Assembly: GCF_000510725.1 (NCBI RefSeq)
Contig: NZ_AZNZ01000012.1
Location: forward strand, 43,513-107,512
Length of the DNA stretch: 64,000 nt
Direction of reading: 5' to 3'
Source of the DNA: Pseudoxanthomonas sp. J31
GTDB taxonomy: Bacteria > Pseudomonadota > Gammaproteobacteria > Xanthomonadales > Xanthomonadaceae
Part shown: positions 8,941-20,400 of the stretch, in pieces
Position numbering within the stretch: the first letter of the stretch is position 1
Layout: every line of letters begins with the position of its first letter
Notes under the pieces: generated by a model
The model's input: only the letters and a program-made list of their open reading frames with translations
The model's database searches: none
Told to the model about the DNA's origin: nothing
Translations under genes and position numbers: made by a program

Positions 8941-8962
8941 CGCGACAGGTTCCGGCCGACCC

Positions 8963-10429
8963 TTACAGGTCGCCCAGGCCGCTGGCGCGGCCGTCGGGCC
9001 CGACTTCCAGCAGGCGCAGGGTATTGGTCGCGCCGTGGGTTTCCATGTGCTCGCCGGAGGTGAACACCACGCGGTCGCCGCCGGCCAGCATGCCGGCGTC
9101 GACCAGCACGCGGATGCTGCCGCGCGCGGCCTCGCGCGGGGTCAGGCCGCGGCTGTCGAAGTTGATCGGGAACACGTCGCGCATCAGCGCCATGCGCCGG
9201 CGCGCGCCGTCGTGGCGGGTGATGGCGTAGATCGGGGCCTTGGCGCGGAAGCGCGACAGGTAGCGCGGGGTGCCGCCGGACTCGGTCATGGCCACGATCG
9301 CGCGCACGCCGATGTGCTCGGACAGGAACATGGTGGCCATGGCGATGGCCTGGTCGGCGCGCTCCAGGTTGCGCTGGGCCTTGCTGAAGTCGGTCTCGGT
9401 CTGGAACTGGCGCTCGGCGCCCAGGCAGATCCGGGCCATCGCCTCCACCGCCTTGACCGGGTAGGCACCGGCGGCGGTCTCGGCCGACAGCATCACCGCG
9501 TCGGTGCCGTCGATCACCGCGTTGGCCACGTCCAGCACCTCGGCGCGGGTCGGGATCGGGCTCTCGACCATCGACTGCAGCATCTGGGTGGCGGTGATCA
9601 CCACGCGGTTGCGCGCCAGCGACTCGCGGATGATCTTCTTCTGCAGGCCCGGCAGCTCGGCGTCGCCGATCTCCACGCCCAGGTCGCCGCGGGCGACCAT
9701 GACCACGTCGGAGGCCTCGATGATCTCGGCCAGGTTCTCGATCGCCTCGGTGCGCTCGATCTTGGACACCAGCGCCGCGTCGGAGCCGTGCTCGCGGGCG
9801 ATGCGGCGGGCCTCGTTCATGTCCTCGGCGTTGCGGCAGAAGGACACGGCGATGAAGTCCACGCCGATCTTGGCGGCCACGCCGATCAGCTCGCGGTCGC
9901 GGTCGGTCAGCGCGCCCAGGGACAGGCCGCCACCCTGCTTGTTCAGGCCCTTGCGGTCGGACAGCACGCCGTCGTTGAGCACCGTGCAGACGATGCGGGT
10001 GCCCTGCACCTGCTCCACGCGCAGCTGCATCAGGCCGTCGTCCAGCAGCAGCACGTCGCCGGGCTTCACGTCGCCGGGCAGGCCCAGGTAGCTGACGCCG
10101 ACCTGGGTGGCGTCGCCGGCCGGGAAGTCGGCCTCGGCCACCAGATCGAAGCGGTCGCCGGCCTTGAGGTTGACCTTGCCGGTGGCGAAGCGCTCGATGC
10201 GGATCTTCGGACCCGGCAGGTCGGCCAGGATGCCGACCTCGGCGCCGACCTTCTGCGCGGCGATGCGGACCTCGGCGGCGCGCTTGGCCTGGCCGGAGGG
10301 ATCGCCGTGGGAGAAGTTCAGCCGCACGACGTTGACGCCCGCGCGGAACAGCGCCTCGAGGACCCCCGGCGGGTCGGTGGCCGGTCCGAGGGTGGCAAGG
10401 ATCTTGGTGCGGCGCAGGCGGTCGGTCAT
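8963..10429 (-). CDS. pyk: Pyruvate kinase
   Basis: Glycolytic enzyme (488 aa) transferring phosphate from phosphoenolpyruvate to ADP. The start at 10429 gives [19 protein letters not shown], the conserved N-terminus; the frame runs open 55 codons further upstream but those residues are not conserved. Visible motifs are [20 protein letters not shown], the signature [13 protein letters not shown] with the metal and substrate residues, and ATQMLQSM. The C-terminal allosteric domain ends at about residue 488. Divergent from transaldolase. Confidence 0.96.
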   Translation of the reverse strand: MTDRLRRTKILATLGPATDPPGVLEALFRAGVNVVRLNFSHGDPSGQAKRAAEVRIAAQKVGAEVGILADLPGPKIRIERFATGKVNLKAGDRFDLVAEADFPAGDATQVGVSYLGLPGDVKPGDVLLLDDGLMQLRVEQVQGTRIVCTVLNDGVLSDRKGLNKQGGGLSLGALTDRDRELIGVAAKIGVDFIAVSFCRNAEDMNEARRIAREHGSDAALVSKIERTEAIENLAEIIEASDVVMVARGDLGVEIGDAELPGLQKKIIRESLARNRVVITATQMLQSMVESPIPTRAEVLDVANAVIDGTDAVMLSAETAAGAYPVKAVEAMARICLGAERQFQTETDFSKAQRNLERADQAIAMATMFLSEHIGVRAIVAMTESGGTPRYLSRFRAKAPIYAITRHDGARRRMALMRDVFPINFDSRGLTPREAARGSIRVLVDAGMLAGGDRVVFTSGEHMETHGATNTLRLLEVGPDGRASGLGDL

Positions 10430-10671
10430 CTTGGCAGGGGCTTCCGAAAAGGCAGGGAAAACTATCACAAAGGGCGCACCCGACGGCAGCGCTGTCAATG
10501 GCGCAAATCCACATGGGGCAAGGATTTCCCGGCGCATGTCACATACGCCGGAGAATGGGACGCAGCGTGTTGGTACCGCTACCATCCACAGCATCGCATA
10601 ATCGGGGTGTACTCGCCCATCCCCGCCCCGCGGAGGAGCGGCACAACCGTTGCCCGATCCCAGGAAACGAC

Positions 10672-11649
10672 ATGACCAGCACCGACACCTCTTCCCCGTC
10701 CCGCCTGCAGCAGCTGCGCGAACTGTCCGTGGTGGTGGCCGACACCGGCGACTACGACGCCATCGCCCGGCTCAAGCCGGTGGACTGCACCACCAACCCC
10801 ACCCTGGTGAAGAAGGCCCTGGACCTGCCGGTCTACGCCGGGCTGATCGAGCGCGAGCTGGAATGGGCCCGCGCCCAGGGCGCGCCCGGCAAGGCCGTGG
10901 TCGACGAGGTCGCCGACCGCCTGACCGTGGGCGTGGGCGCGATGCTCAGCGAGCTGATCCCGGGCCGGGTCTCGACCGAGGTCGACGCCGACCTGGCGCA
11001 CGACACCGCCGCCACCGTGGCCAAGGCGCGCAAGTTCATCCAGATGTATGCCGAGCGCGGCATCCCGCGCGAGAAGGTGCTGATCAAGGTCGCCGCCACC
11101 TGGGAAGGCGTGGAGGCCGCGCGCCAGCTGCAGGCCGAGGGCATCGACTGCAACCTGACCCTGATCTTCAACCCGACCCAGGCCCTGGCCTGCGCCGAGG
11201 CCGGCGCGTTCCTGATCTCGCCCTTCGTCGGCCGCATCCTCGACTGGTACAAGGCCCGCGGCCAGGTGCCGGCGAGCATCGACGAGGACCCGGGCGTGAA
11301 GTTCGTGCGCGGCGTGTACAACGAGTTCAAGAAGCGCGGCCACGCCACCGTGGTGATGGGCGCCTCGTTCCGCTCGGTGGACCAGGTGCTGGCCCTGGCC
11401 GGCTGCGACCGCCTGACCATCTCGCCGGACCTGCTCGAGCAGCTGGCCAGTTCCACCGGCGTGGTGGAGCGCAAGCTGTCGCCGCTGCCGCGCGAGGACC
11501 GCGCCGTGGCCCCGGTCACCGCCGAGAGCTTCGCCGCCGACCTGGCCGCCGATGCCATGGCCTCGGAGAAGCTGGCCGAAGGCATCGCCGCCTTCGCCAA
11601 GGACCTGGACGCCCTGCGCGCCGACATCGGCGCCCGCCTGGGCGCCTGA
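10672..11649 (+). CDS. tal: Transaldolase
   Basis: Pentose-phosphate enzyme (325 aa) moving a dihydroxyacetone unit between sedoheptulose 7-phosphate and glyceraldehyde 3-phosphate through a lysine Schiff base. Motifs are [14 protein letters not shown] at the N-terminus, the active-site strand [29 protein letters not shown] and [18 protein letters not shown]. The ATG at 10672 is preceded by a Shine-Dalgarno-like AGGAAA; the frame is open upstream to 10498 but without family similarity. The gene starts 242 bases from divergent pyk. The upstream gap has a CATAAT box near 10600 but no good -35. Confidence 0.96.
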   Translation: MTSTDTSSPSRLQQLRELSVVVADTGDYDAIARLKPVDCTTNPTLVKKALDLPVYAGLIERELEWARAQGAPGKAVVDEVADRLTVGVGAMLSELIPGRVSTEVDADLAHDTAATVAKARKFIQMYAERGIPREKVLIKVAATWEGVEAARQLQAEGIDCNLTLIFNPTQALACAEAGAFLISPFVGRILDWYKARGQVPASIDEDPGVKFVRGVYNEFKKRGHATVVMGASFRSVDQVLALAGCDRLTISPDLLEQLASSTGVVERKLSPLPREDRAVAPVTAESFAADLAADAMASEKLAEGIAAFAKDLDALRADIGARLGA

Positions 11650-11686
11650 TCGCCACGGCGGCCCTGCCGCCCCCGGCCCGAACCGG

Positions 11687-11713
11687 AAAGGCCGCCCCAG
11701 GGCGGCCTTTTTC
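11687..11713 (+). terminator. Rho-independent terminator of tal
   Basis: 10-bp GC-rich stem (11687-11696 with 11701-11710, loop CCAG) running into a T tract, 38 bases past the tal stop. The remaining ~155 bases to the msrA stop hold nothing I recognise. Confidence 0.8.
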
Positions 11714-11868
11714 CTTGGGTGCATCGGGCTGCACGACCGCGGTGGCGCCACGGAGGCACGGCCGGTCGGAGCCGCGCCTGGACGCCGCGCCATGCCCATG
11801 CCCGCCCGGAACGGCAGCCCCTCCCAAGCCGGCTGCCCGCGCTTGCCGTCGTCCGCGGGCGGCACCGC

Positions 11869-12522
11869 TCAGATCGGGCAGGACACTCCCGTCCCGCCCA
11901 GCCCGCAATAACCGTTCGGGTTCTTGGACAGGTACTGCTGGTGCAGGTCCTCGGCGTAGTAGAACGGCGGCGCCGGGTACAGCAGCTCGGTGGTGACCGG
12001 CGGATAGCCGGCTGCCGCCAGCGACGCCTGGTAGGCCTCGAGGCTGGCCTGCGCCGCCGCGTGCTGGGCGGCGGTATGGCTGTGGATGGCCGAGCGGTAC
12101 TGGGTGCCGACGTCGTTGCCCTGGCGCATGCCCTGGGTCGGGTCGTGGCTTTCCCAGAACAGCTTCAGCAAGTTGGCGAAGTCCACCCGGGCCGGGTCGT
12201 AGACCACCCGCACCACCTCGGCATGCCCGGTGCGGCCGGAGCAGACCTCCTCGTAGGTGGGGTTGGGCGTGCCGCCGCCGGCATAGCCGACCGCGGTGGT
12301 GAACACCCCCGGCACCTGCCAGAACTTGCGCTCGGCGCCCCAGAAGCAGCCCATGCCGAACTCCACCTGCTCCATGCCGGGGAACTCGCCGCGCAGCGGG
12401 CGGCCGTGGACGTGGTGGACGTTGTGCAACGGCAGCGGGTCCGGGCGGCCCGGCAGCAGGTCCTCCGGGCGCGGCATGCGTTGCTTCCAGGCACCGATGC
12501 CAAGCAGGGATTCCAGGCTCAT
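11869..12522 (-). CDS. msrA: Peptide-methionine (S)-S-oxide reductase
   Basis: Repairs methionine S-sulfoxide in oxidised proteins. 217 aa with the catalytic motif [11 protein letters not shown] (Cys nucleophile about residue 53), then [29 protein letters not shown] and [10 protein letters not shown]. It is a long-form MsrA with an N-terminal extension of about 45 residues like the E. coli enzyme. The start at 12522 follows a clear AAGGAG. The small DUF2007 gene begins just upstream in the same direction and ends 10 bases before this ATG, so they probably share a transcript. Confidence 0.95.
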   Translation of the reverse strand: MSLESLLGIGAWKQRMPRPEDLLPGRPDPLPLHNVHHVHGRPLRGEFPGMEQVEFGMGCFWGAERKFWQVPGVFTTAVGYAGGGTPNPTYEEVCSGRTGHAEVVRVVYDPARVDFANLLKLFWESHDPTQGMRQGNDVGTQYRSAIHSHTAAQHAAAQASLEAYQASLAAAGYPPVTTELLYPAPPFYYAEDLHQQYLSKNPNGYCGLGGTGVSCPI

Positions 12523-12532
12523 GGGGTCTCCT

Positions 12533-12793
12533 TCAGGCCGGCAGCAGGCCGGGGTCGGCCTCCGGGATGGGGTCCTCCGGGTCGGCCCGCAAGCCGGCGG
12601 CGCGCAACGCTGCATCGGCCAGGGGCAGCGAGGAGTCGGGCACGCATACCCGCAGCACCCCGAACAGGGGCAGCTCCCCGGCCGCGCCCAGCAGGTTCTC
12701 GCCGAAGACGAAGGCCGGGATCCCGGCGTCCTCCAGCACGTGCCGGGCCAGGTGGGCGTCGATCAGGTTATGGGCGCGGTAGGCGACCTGCAT
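12533..12793 (-). CDS. DUF2007-family small protein
   Basis: 86-aa soluble protein with the DUF2007 (putative signal-transducing protein) pattern: [34 protein letters not shown], given here in two parts (residues 3-17 and 18-36), then a hydrophobic strand [11 protein letters not shown] and a two-helix end. These proteins resemble a ferredoxin-like or PII-like fold; their biochemical function is not established. First gene of a two-gene unit with msrA. Confidence 0.7.
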   Translation of the reverse strand: MQVAYRAHNLIDAHLARHVLEDAGIPAFVFGENLLGAAGELPLFGVLRVCVPDSSLPLADAALRAAGLRADPEDPIPEADPGLLPA

Positions 12794-12893
12794 GGGGGCT
12801 CCCGGGGGATGGGCTGGCCCCGAGCATACGCCCGGCCGGTCCGGCGGCCCTGAACGGCCGCGGCACCGCGGCCCGGGGACCGCGGTGCTCGGC

Positions 12894-12899
12894 TAAACT
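12894..12899 (+). promoter_or_regulatory. Possible -10 element of glnS
   Basis: TAAACT, 29 bases upstream of the glnS ATG, is the only AT-rich hexamer in a strongly GC-rich gap. No -35 is visible. Confidence 0.3.
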
Positions 12900-12928
12900 T
12901 GCGGTTTGCCTTCGCAGCCCCCGCCACG

Positions 12929-14665
<1,737 letters not shown>

Positions 14666-14668
<3 letters not shown>

Positions 14669-14693
14669 CCCACCCCTGACCCACCCCTGACCC
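14666..14693 (+). repeat. Short tandem repeat at glnS stop
   Basis: Two and a half copies of the 11-mer TGACCCACCCC (14666-14676, 14677-14687, then TGACCC). The first copy includes the glnS stop codon, and the repeats place further TGA triplets in the other two frames. Confidence 0.6.
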
Positions 14694-14696
14694 GTC

Positions 14697-14722
14697 GCGT
14701 GGCCGGCCGCGGCCGGCCACGC
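14697..14722. terminator. Palindromic hairpin after glnS
   Basis: 12-bp arms 14697-14708 and 14711-14722 with a 2-base centre, in the 64-base gap between glnS and the transporter gene. No T run follows. It could reduce read-through or be a simple REP-like palindrome. Confidence 0.45.
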
Positions 14723-14732
14723 CCGATCCGCG

Positions 14733-15713
14733 ATGTCGCCACCCGCCCCCCATCCGCGCACGCACCCGGGCCTGGCCGGGGGCGTGGCCAGCGGCGTGGC
14801 CGCCGGCGCGCTGTGGGGCCTGGTGTTCCTGGCGCCGCAGCTGCTGCCGGACTTCGGCGCGCTGCAGCAGTCGGTGGCGCGCTACCTGGCCTACGGCGTG
14901 CTCGCCCTGGCCCTGCTCGTACCGCGATGGCGCCGCGCCACCGCGCCGCTGGGCAAGGCGGAATGGCGCGCGCTGGTCGCGCTGAGCCTGCTGGGCAACC
15001 TCCTCTATTTCGTGCTGCTGGCCAGCGCCATCCACGCCGCCGGCGGCGCCGCGACCGCGCTGATCGTGGGCCTGGTGCCGGTGGTGGTCACCGTGGCCGG
15101 CGTGCGCCGCCACCATGCGAGCGGCCCGCGCCTGCGCGCGCTGGCCGGCCCCTGCGTGCTGTCGGTGCTGGGCATGGCCCTGGTGGCCGTCGATGCGGTG
15201 CGCGCCGGACGCGGGCTCAACAGCGATGCCGCCAGCAGCATCGGCGGGCTGGCCTGCGCGGTCGGCGCGCTGGTGTCGTGGTCGGCGTACTCGGTCGGCA
15301 ACGCACGCTGGCTGGAGCGGCGTCCGGACATCTCCAGCCGCGACTGGTCGCTGCTGACCGGCGTGGCCACCGGCGGCCTGGCCCTGCTGCTGGCGCCGCT
15401 GGCGCTGCTGTGGGATGCATCGGCGCACGAGCCGGGCGCCTGGCTGCGCCTGCTGGGAATCTCCTCCGCGCTGGCCCTGTTCGCCTCGGTGGTCGGCAAC
15501 GCGTTCTGGAACGCGGCCAGCCGCCGCCTGCCACTGAGCCTGGCCGGGCAGATGATCGTGTTCGAAACCCTGTTCGCCCTGCTGTACGGCTTCCTGTGGG
15601 AATGGCGCCTGCCCGGGCTGCTGGAAATCGCGGCCATCGCCTGCCTGCTGGGCGGGGTGCTGTGGTGCGCGGCGCGGCACGCACCGGCGCAGGCGCCCGC
15701 GCACGCCGGTTAG
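14733..15713 (+). CDS. DMT-superfamily (EamA-type) transporter
   Basis: Integral membrane protein (326 aa) with about ten hydrophobic helices in two EamA halves, split near residue 160 by ACAVGALVSWSAYSVGNARW. Helices include ASGVAAGALWGLVFLAPQ at the start, ALIVGLVPVVVTVAG in the middle and MIVFETLFALLYGFLW near the end. The family exports metabolites or amino acids; the substrate cannot be read from sequence. It follows glnS by 64 bases and a hairpin. The ATG at 14733 is followed by a short soluble lead with several His and Pro. Confidence 0.82.
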   Translation: MSPPAPHPRTHPGLAGGVASGVAAGALWGLVFLAPQLLPDFGALQQSVARYLAYGVLALALLVPRWRRATAPLGKAEWRALVALSLLGNLLYFVLLASAIHAAGGAATALIVGLVPVVVTVAGVRRHHASGPRLRALAGPCVLSVLGMALVAVDAVRAGRGLNSDAASSIGGLACAVGALVSWSAYSVGNARWLERRPDISSRDWSLLTGVATGGLALLLAPLALLWDASAHEPGAWLRLLGISSALALFASVVGNAFWNAASRRLPLSLAGQMIVFETLFALLYGFLWEWRLPGLLEIAAIACLLGGVLWCAARHAPAQAPAHAG

Positions 15714-15733
15714 CCGCGGCCGGGGGAGGCCGA

Positions 15734-15739
15734 TACACT
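15734..15739 (+). promoter_or_regulatory. Possible -10 element of the deaminase gene
   Basis: TACACT, 31 bases upstream of the deaminase ATG, with no clear -35. Confidence 0.3.
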
Positions 15740-15770
15740 GCACGATTCCCCCGTACTTCCCAGGAACACC

Positions 15771-16331
15771 ATGCTGCACGCCCAGGTCCACCTCACCCTC
15801 CCGGTCTGGATCCACGAGGCCGTCGATCCGGCCGCCGTCTATGCCACGGACGAGGACAAGGTGGCGCTGGCGATCGAGCTGTCGCGCCGCAACGTCCAGG
15901 CGCGCAGCGGCGGTCCGTTCGGCGCGGTGGTGTTCGGGCCCGACCACCGGGTGATCGCCGCCGGCGTGAACCGGGTGGTGCCGCACGCCACCTCGCTGGC
16001 GCACGCGGAGAACATGGCCTACATGCTGGCGCAGCAGAAGCTGCAGACCCCGCGCCTCAATGACGTGCTCTCGCCGGTGACCCTGGCCACCTCCTCGCAG
16101 CCGTGCTGCCAGTGCTACGGCGCCACCATCTGGGCCGGGATCGACCGCCTGCTGATCGGTGCCCGCGCCGAGGACGTGATGGAACTGACCGAGTTCGACG
16201 AGGGCCCGCTGCCGGCGGACTGGACCGGCGAGCTGGAGCGCCGCGGCATCGCGGTGGCGCGCGACATCCTGCGCGGGCCGGCGCGCGAAGTGCTGCGCGC
16301 CTACGGCGAGAGCGGCGGCGACAAGTACTGA
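15771..16331 (+). CDS. Zinc-dependent nucleoside (guanine/cytidine-type) deaminase
   Basis: 186-aa CDA-fold deaminase. Zinc site residues are visible: His and catalytic Glu in LAHAENMAYM (about residues 78-81) and two Cys in SQPCCQCYGA. The GGPFGAVV segment near residue 48 is typical of guanine and related deaminases. The preceding 30 residues (LTLPVWIHEAVDP) are conserved in a subset annotated as nucleoside deaminases. The hydrolysed base is not determinable by eye. It is followed by rlmM after 31 bases. Confidence 0.82.
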   Translation: MLHAQVHLTLPVWIHEAVDPAAVYATDEDKVALAIELSRRNVQARSGGPFGAVVFGPDHRVIAAGVNRVVPHATSLAHAENMAYMLAQQKLQTPRLNDVLSPVTLATSSQPCCQCYGATIWAGIDRLLIGARAEDVMELTEFDEGPLPADWTGELERRGIAVARDILRGPAREVLRAYGESGGDKY

Positions 16332-16362
16332 TGCGATCCACGCAGATGCCGGAGGCCACCCG

Positions 16363-17418
16363 ATGAACGGACTGCTCGGCTACTGCCGCCAGGGCTTCGA
16401 GCCGGAACTGGCCGCCGAGCTGGGCGAGCGTGCCGCGGCCGCCGGCATCCCCGGCTACGCCCGCGCCAGCCGCGACGACGGCTACGTGCTGTTCGTCACC
16501 GGCGACGCGGCCGACGCGCGCGCGCTGGAGCGCGCCCTGCCGTTCCGCGAGCTGGTGTTCGCGCGGCAGAAGCTGCGCCTGCTGGCCGAGCTGCGCGGGA
16601 TCGATCCGAAGGACCGGCTGGCGCCGCTGCTGGCGGCGTTGCCGGAGGGCCTGCGCGTGGGCGATGCCTGGGTCGAGCATCCGGATTCGGACGCCGGCAA
16701 GCCGCTCTCCGGCCTGGCACGCAGCTTCGGCAACGCGCTGCGCCCGGCGCTGCGCAGGGCCGGCGTGCTCGGCGCGAAGGAAGACCCGCGCCTGCCGCGT
16801 CTGCACGTGTGCTTCCTGGCCGGCGACCACCTGCTGCTGGCCCTGGCCGACCCGCGCGACAGCGCGCCCTGGCCGCTGGGCATCCCGCGGCTGAAGCTGC
16901 ATCCGGAAGCGCCCTCGCGCTCGGCGCTGAAGCTGGAGGAGGCCTTCCTGGTCCTGCTGGGCGAAAGCGAGCGCGAGCGCCTGCTGCGTCCCGGCATGAC
17001 CGCGGCCGACCTCGGCGCCGCGCCCGGCGGCTGGACCTGGGTGCTGACCCGCCACCACCTGCGCGTGACCTCGGTCGACAACGGTCCGCTGCGCCAGCAC
17101 GTGCTGGACACCGGCCTGGTCGAGCACCTGCGCGCCGACGGCTTCCACTGGAAACCGGCCCAGCCGCTGGACTGGATGGTGTGCGACATGGTCGAACAGC
17201 CCAGCCGGGTGGCCGCGCGCATGGCGCAGTGGTTCGCCGAAGGCTGGTGCCGGCAGGCGGTGTTCAACCTCAAGCTGCCGATGAAGAAGCGCTGGCAGGA
17301 AACCCGGCTGTGCCTGGACCTGTTCGCGGCCCAGGCCGGACGCCCGCTCACCATCCGCGCGCGCCAGCTGTACCACGACCGCGAGGAGATCACGGTCCTG
17401 GCGATGCCCGCCGGCTGA
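16363..17418 (+). CDS. rlmM: 23S rRNA 2'-O-ribose C2498 methyltransferase RlmM
   Basis: S-adenosylmethionine-dependent methyltransferase (351 aa) acting on C2498 of 23S rRNA. The N-terminal THUMP-like region begins GLLGYCRQGFEPELAAEL. The Rossmann domain carries LRPGMTAADLGAAPGGWTWVL (SAM binding, given as residues about 206-226), the catalytic-Lys/Asp region DWMVCDMVEQP and a final VFNLKLPMKKRW. The ATG at 16363 follows a GGAGG 8 bases upstream. Length matches E. coli RlmM (366 aa). Confidence 0.94.
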   Translation: MNGLLGYCRQGFEPELAAELGERAAAAGIPGYARASRDDGYVLFVTGDAADARALERALPFRELVFARQKLRLLAELRGIDPKDRLAPLLAALPEGLRVGDAWVEHPDSDAGKPLSGLARSFGNALRPALRRAGVLGAKEDPRLPRLHVCFLAGDHLLLALADPRDSAPWPLGIPRLKLHPEAPSRSALKLEEAFLVLLGESERERLLRPGMTAADLGAAPGGWTWVLTRHHLRVTSVDNGPLRQHVLDTGLVEHLRADGFHWKPAQPLDWMVCDMVEQPSRVAARMAQWFAEGWCRQAVFNLKLPMKKRWQETRLCLDLFAAQAGRPLTIRARQLYHDREEITVLAMPAG

Positions 17419-17435
17419 GCCGGCGGCCCGTGCCC

Positions 17436-17453
17436 GCCGCCATCCGTGGCGGC
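17436..17453. terminator. Weak hairpin between rlmM and bcsC
   Basis: 7-bp stem (17436-17442 with 17447-17453, loop TCCG) in the 52-base convergent gap; the + strand continues GGTCTTTCTTATT. Likely stops rlmM transcription. Confidence 0.4.
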
Positions 17454-17470
17454 CGGTCCCGGGGTCTTTC

Positions 17471-20400
17471 TTATTCGCCGGTCGCGTAGGGCGAACGCAG
17501 CGGCTGCGGCTGGCGCCCGAGCGAACCGCCGTAGCGGTCCAGCAGGAAGCGCAGGTACAGGTTGGTGCCGAACTGCTGGTAGTCGCGGGCGTTGTTGAGG
17601 TCCATGCGTCCGCCCAGGAACAGCTGCCGCGACAGCTGCCATTCCGCCGCCGCGCTGAGGTTGTAGGACACCCCGGTCTTGCTCTGGCCCGCGTACACCG
17701 GCTCGATGTACTGCGGGGTCAGGCCCAGCAGCGCGGCCAGCGAGGCGGCCTCGTAGGCGGCGGCCTGCAGCTGCGGATCGTCCGGGAAGTACGGTGCCGG
17801 ATCGACCCGGAAGTGCTGCACGCCGACGCTGGCGTCCACCTGCCAGGCCAGGCGCTGGCTGGCGCTGCGCCCCGTCCAGTGCGCCGGGAAGCCGAGGTCG
17901 AAGTACGACTGCGGGCTGAAGTAGCCGCCGTGGCCGTAGGTGAAGCCGCTGAGGTTGCGGTCGTGGCGCATGGCGGTGAGGTTGAGGCCGGCGGTCAGCG
18001 ACTGGTTGTCGGTCTCCAGCGCGTGCACGTAAACGCCCACGCTGGCCTCCTGGCGGTCGTTGCCGGCCACGTTCTCGCCTTCCAGCCGGTGCCAGGCGAA
18101 ATTGCCATAGGTGCCCAGCAGGCCGTTGTCCATGGTCGCCTCGACCTTGGCGCCGGTGGCGGTCACTCCGCCCCACTGCATGCCGGTGCGCGGATCCTCC
18201 ACGCCGGCGAAGGACAGCAGGCTGTCGGTCAGCGGCCGGCGCGAGGCCTCCACGCCCCAGCTCACGGTCTCGCCGGCCTGGCCGCGGTACGCCACGCCGC
18301 CAACCACCTGCGACTGGCGGAAGCCCAGCGGCGTGCTGCCGATGTCCAGGCGCAGGCCGCCGTGTTCGTAGGCGACCGCCACGCCCGCGCCGCTGGCGTC
18401 CTGGGCGCCCACCGGGCGCGCGCTGGCGGCGTTGGCGACCATCGCGTACAGCGTGTCCTGGAACGCCAGCGGGGTCTGGGTCGCGCTGGAACCGCGCGCC
18501 AGCCCCTGCAGCTGCGCCTGCTGCTCGGCGGTGAGGCCGCGCGCCAGGGTGGCGTTGCCGAGGATCTGCGCGGCGATGTCGCCGATCGGCAGGTTGCCCA
18601 GGTCGCGCGAGAGCACGTAGGCCGGCAGCGGATCCTGGTACAGCGCCTGCAGCGCCGCGGCGCGGCGCTCGGCCGCGGTCAGGGCGCCGTCGGTCTGGTT
18701 GTACAGCTCCTGGTAGCGGCCGCTGGCCAGCGCGGTGTCGTAGATCAGGTTGCGGGTGGCGTTGGTGTCGCCGCGGGTCAGCAGCAGCTGGTACAGGCTG
18801 GAGCCGACCAGCTTGTCCACCGGCTCGCGGTCGGCGGCCAGGGCCCCGGCCAGCGCCGCCTGCGGGCCGCCGCCGAAGCGGCTGGCCACCCCGTACCCGG
18901 CATCCATGCTGCCGGCGTCGAGGATGGTCGGGGTGACCGCCACCTGCAGCTTGCCCTCGCCCACGGCGAAGCGGCCCTGCAGCGGCACCTGCAGGTCGTC
19001 CAGCCGGCCCAGGCCGGCCTCGCCGTCGCGGCTGCGGTAGGCCGCGGCCACGCCCAGCTGGCTGCTGTTCTGGCCCTGCAGTTCGCGCAGCTCGTCCAGC
19101 ACCGGGTTCGGGCTGGCGCGCTGCGCGCGCGGCGGGGCCGCCAGGGCCGGCTGCGGCGCGCTGGCCACGGCCGTGCCCGGCACCGGCAGGGCCAGGGCCG
19201 GCTGCGCTGGCGCCTGCGGGACGACCGCCTGCAGCGCGGCCGGCGGCGGCAGGTCGGTGCCGCGCGTGGGCAGCGGATCCGGCGCGAACCCGGTGGTGGC
19301 CGCCGGCGGCGGCAGCGCGCCGTTGGCGGCCGGCAGCATCGCCACCGGTGCCGGCGCCGCCGCGGCCGGCGTGGCCAGCGGATCGAAGCGCTCGCCGCGC
19401 AACGCCCTGCCACGGGCCTGGCCGCCGGTCAGGCCGGCGAACGGGTTGAAGGCACGGCCGCCGCTGCCGGCCAGCGCGGTGCTGGCCGCCGGATAGCCGT
19501 GGTCGGCCTGCCCGGCCTCGCGCGCCTGCGCGGCCAGGGCAGCACGGAAATAGCGCTCGGCCTTGCGGTTCTGCCCGGCGGCGCGGTACGCGCGGCCGGC
19601 GCCGGCCAGCACCTCCGGCGACTGCGGCTGGCGCGCCAGCGCCTGGCCCAGGTAGTACTCGGCGGTGTCCAGGTCGCGCAGGGCGGCGGCGCTGCCGGCG
19701 GCGGCAACCATCGCGTCGACGTCGTCCGGGGCCAGCTGCAGCTGCTGCTGGTACAGCGCCAGGGCCTGGCGGTGGTCGCCGGCGGCCGCGTACAGCCGCG
19801 CCAGCGCGGCCACGGTACGCGGATCCTGCGGCTGTTCGGCCAGGACCGGGGCCAGGGTCTCGTAGGCCGCCTCGAGGTTGCCCATCTCGCGCAGCGCGTC
19901 CACCTGGCGCAGCACGTAGCCGGTGCGCAGGTCGCGGTAGCGCGCGGCCTGGGCCGGGGTCATCGGCGCCTCGTCGAGCTTGCGCAGCAGCGCCGCCAGT
20001 TCGGCGTCCTGGCCGGCGCGCAGCAGCACCGCGGCGTATTGCAGGCGTTCCTCGGTGCCGGCGTCGGGACCGGACAGCAAGCGCTGCGCCAGCACCAGGG
20101 CGCGCTGGCGGCTGCCGATCCGGGCATAGGCCTCGGCCAGCGCGCCGGCGGCATCCGCGCGCTGCAGGCGGTCGCCCAGCGAGGCCTCGACCCGCGCCAG
20201 CAGCAGCTGCGCCTCGCCGGTGCGCTGCTGCGCCGCCAGCTGCCGCGCGCGCGCGGCCTGCACGTGGATCCAGGCCACGTCGTGCAGCGCCGCCATCGCG
20301 CCGTCGCGCGAGCCGGCGGGGATGCGCTCGAGGGTGGCGTAGACCGCGTTCCAGTCGCCCTGCTCCTGGGCGTAGACCGCCGCCGCGTGCAGCGCCTGCG

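Noticed and set aside
10493..10498. TTGACA on the minus strand as a -35 for pyk
   Set aside because: No -10-like hexamer at 16-18 bases; the nearest (GATAGT) is 26 bases away.
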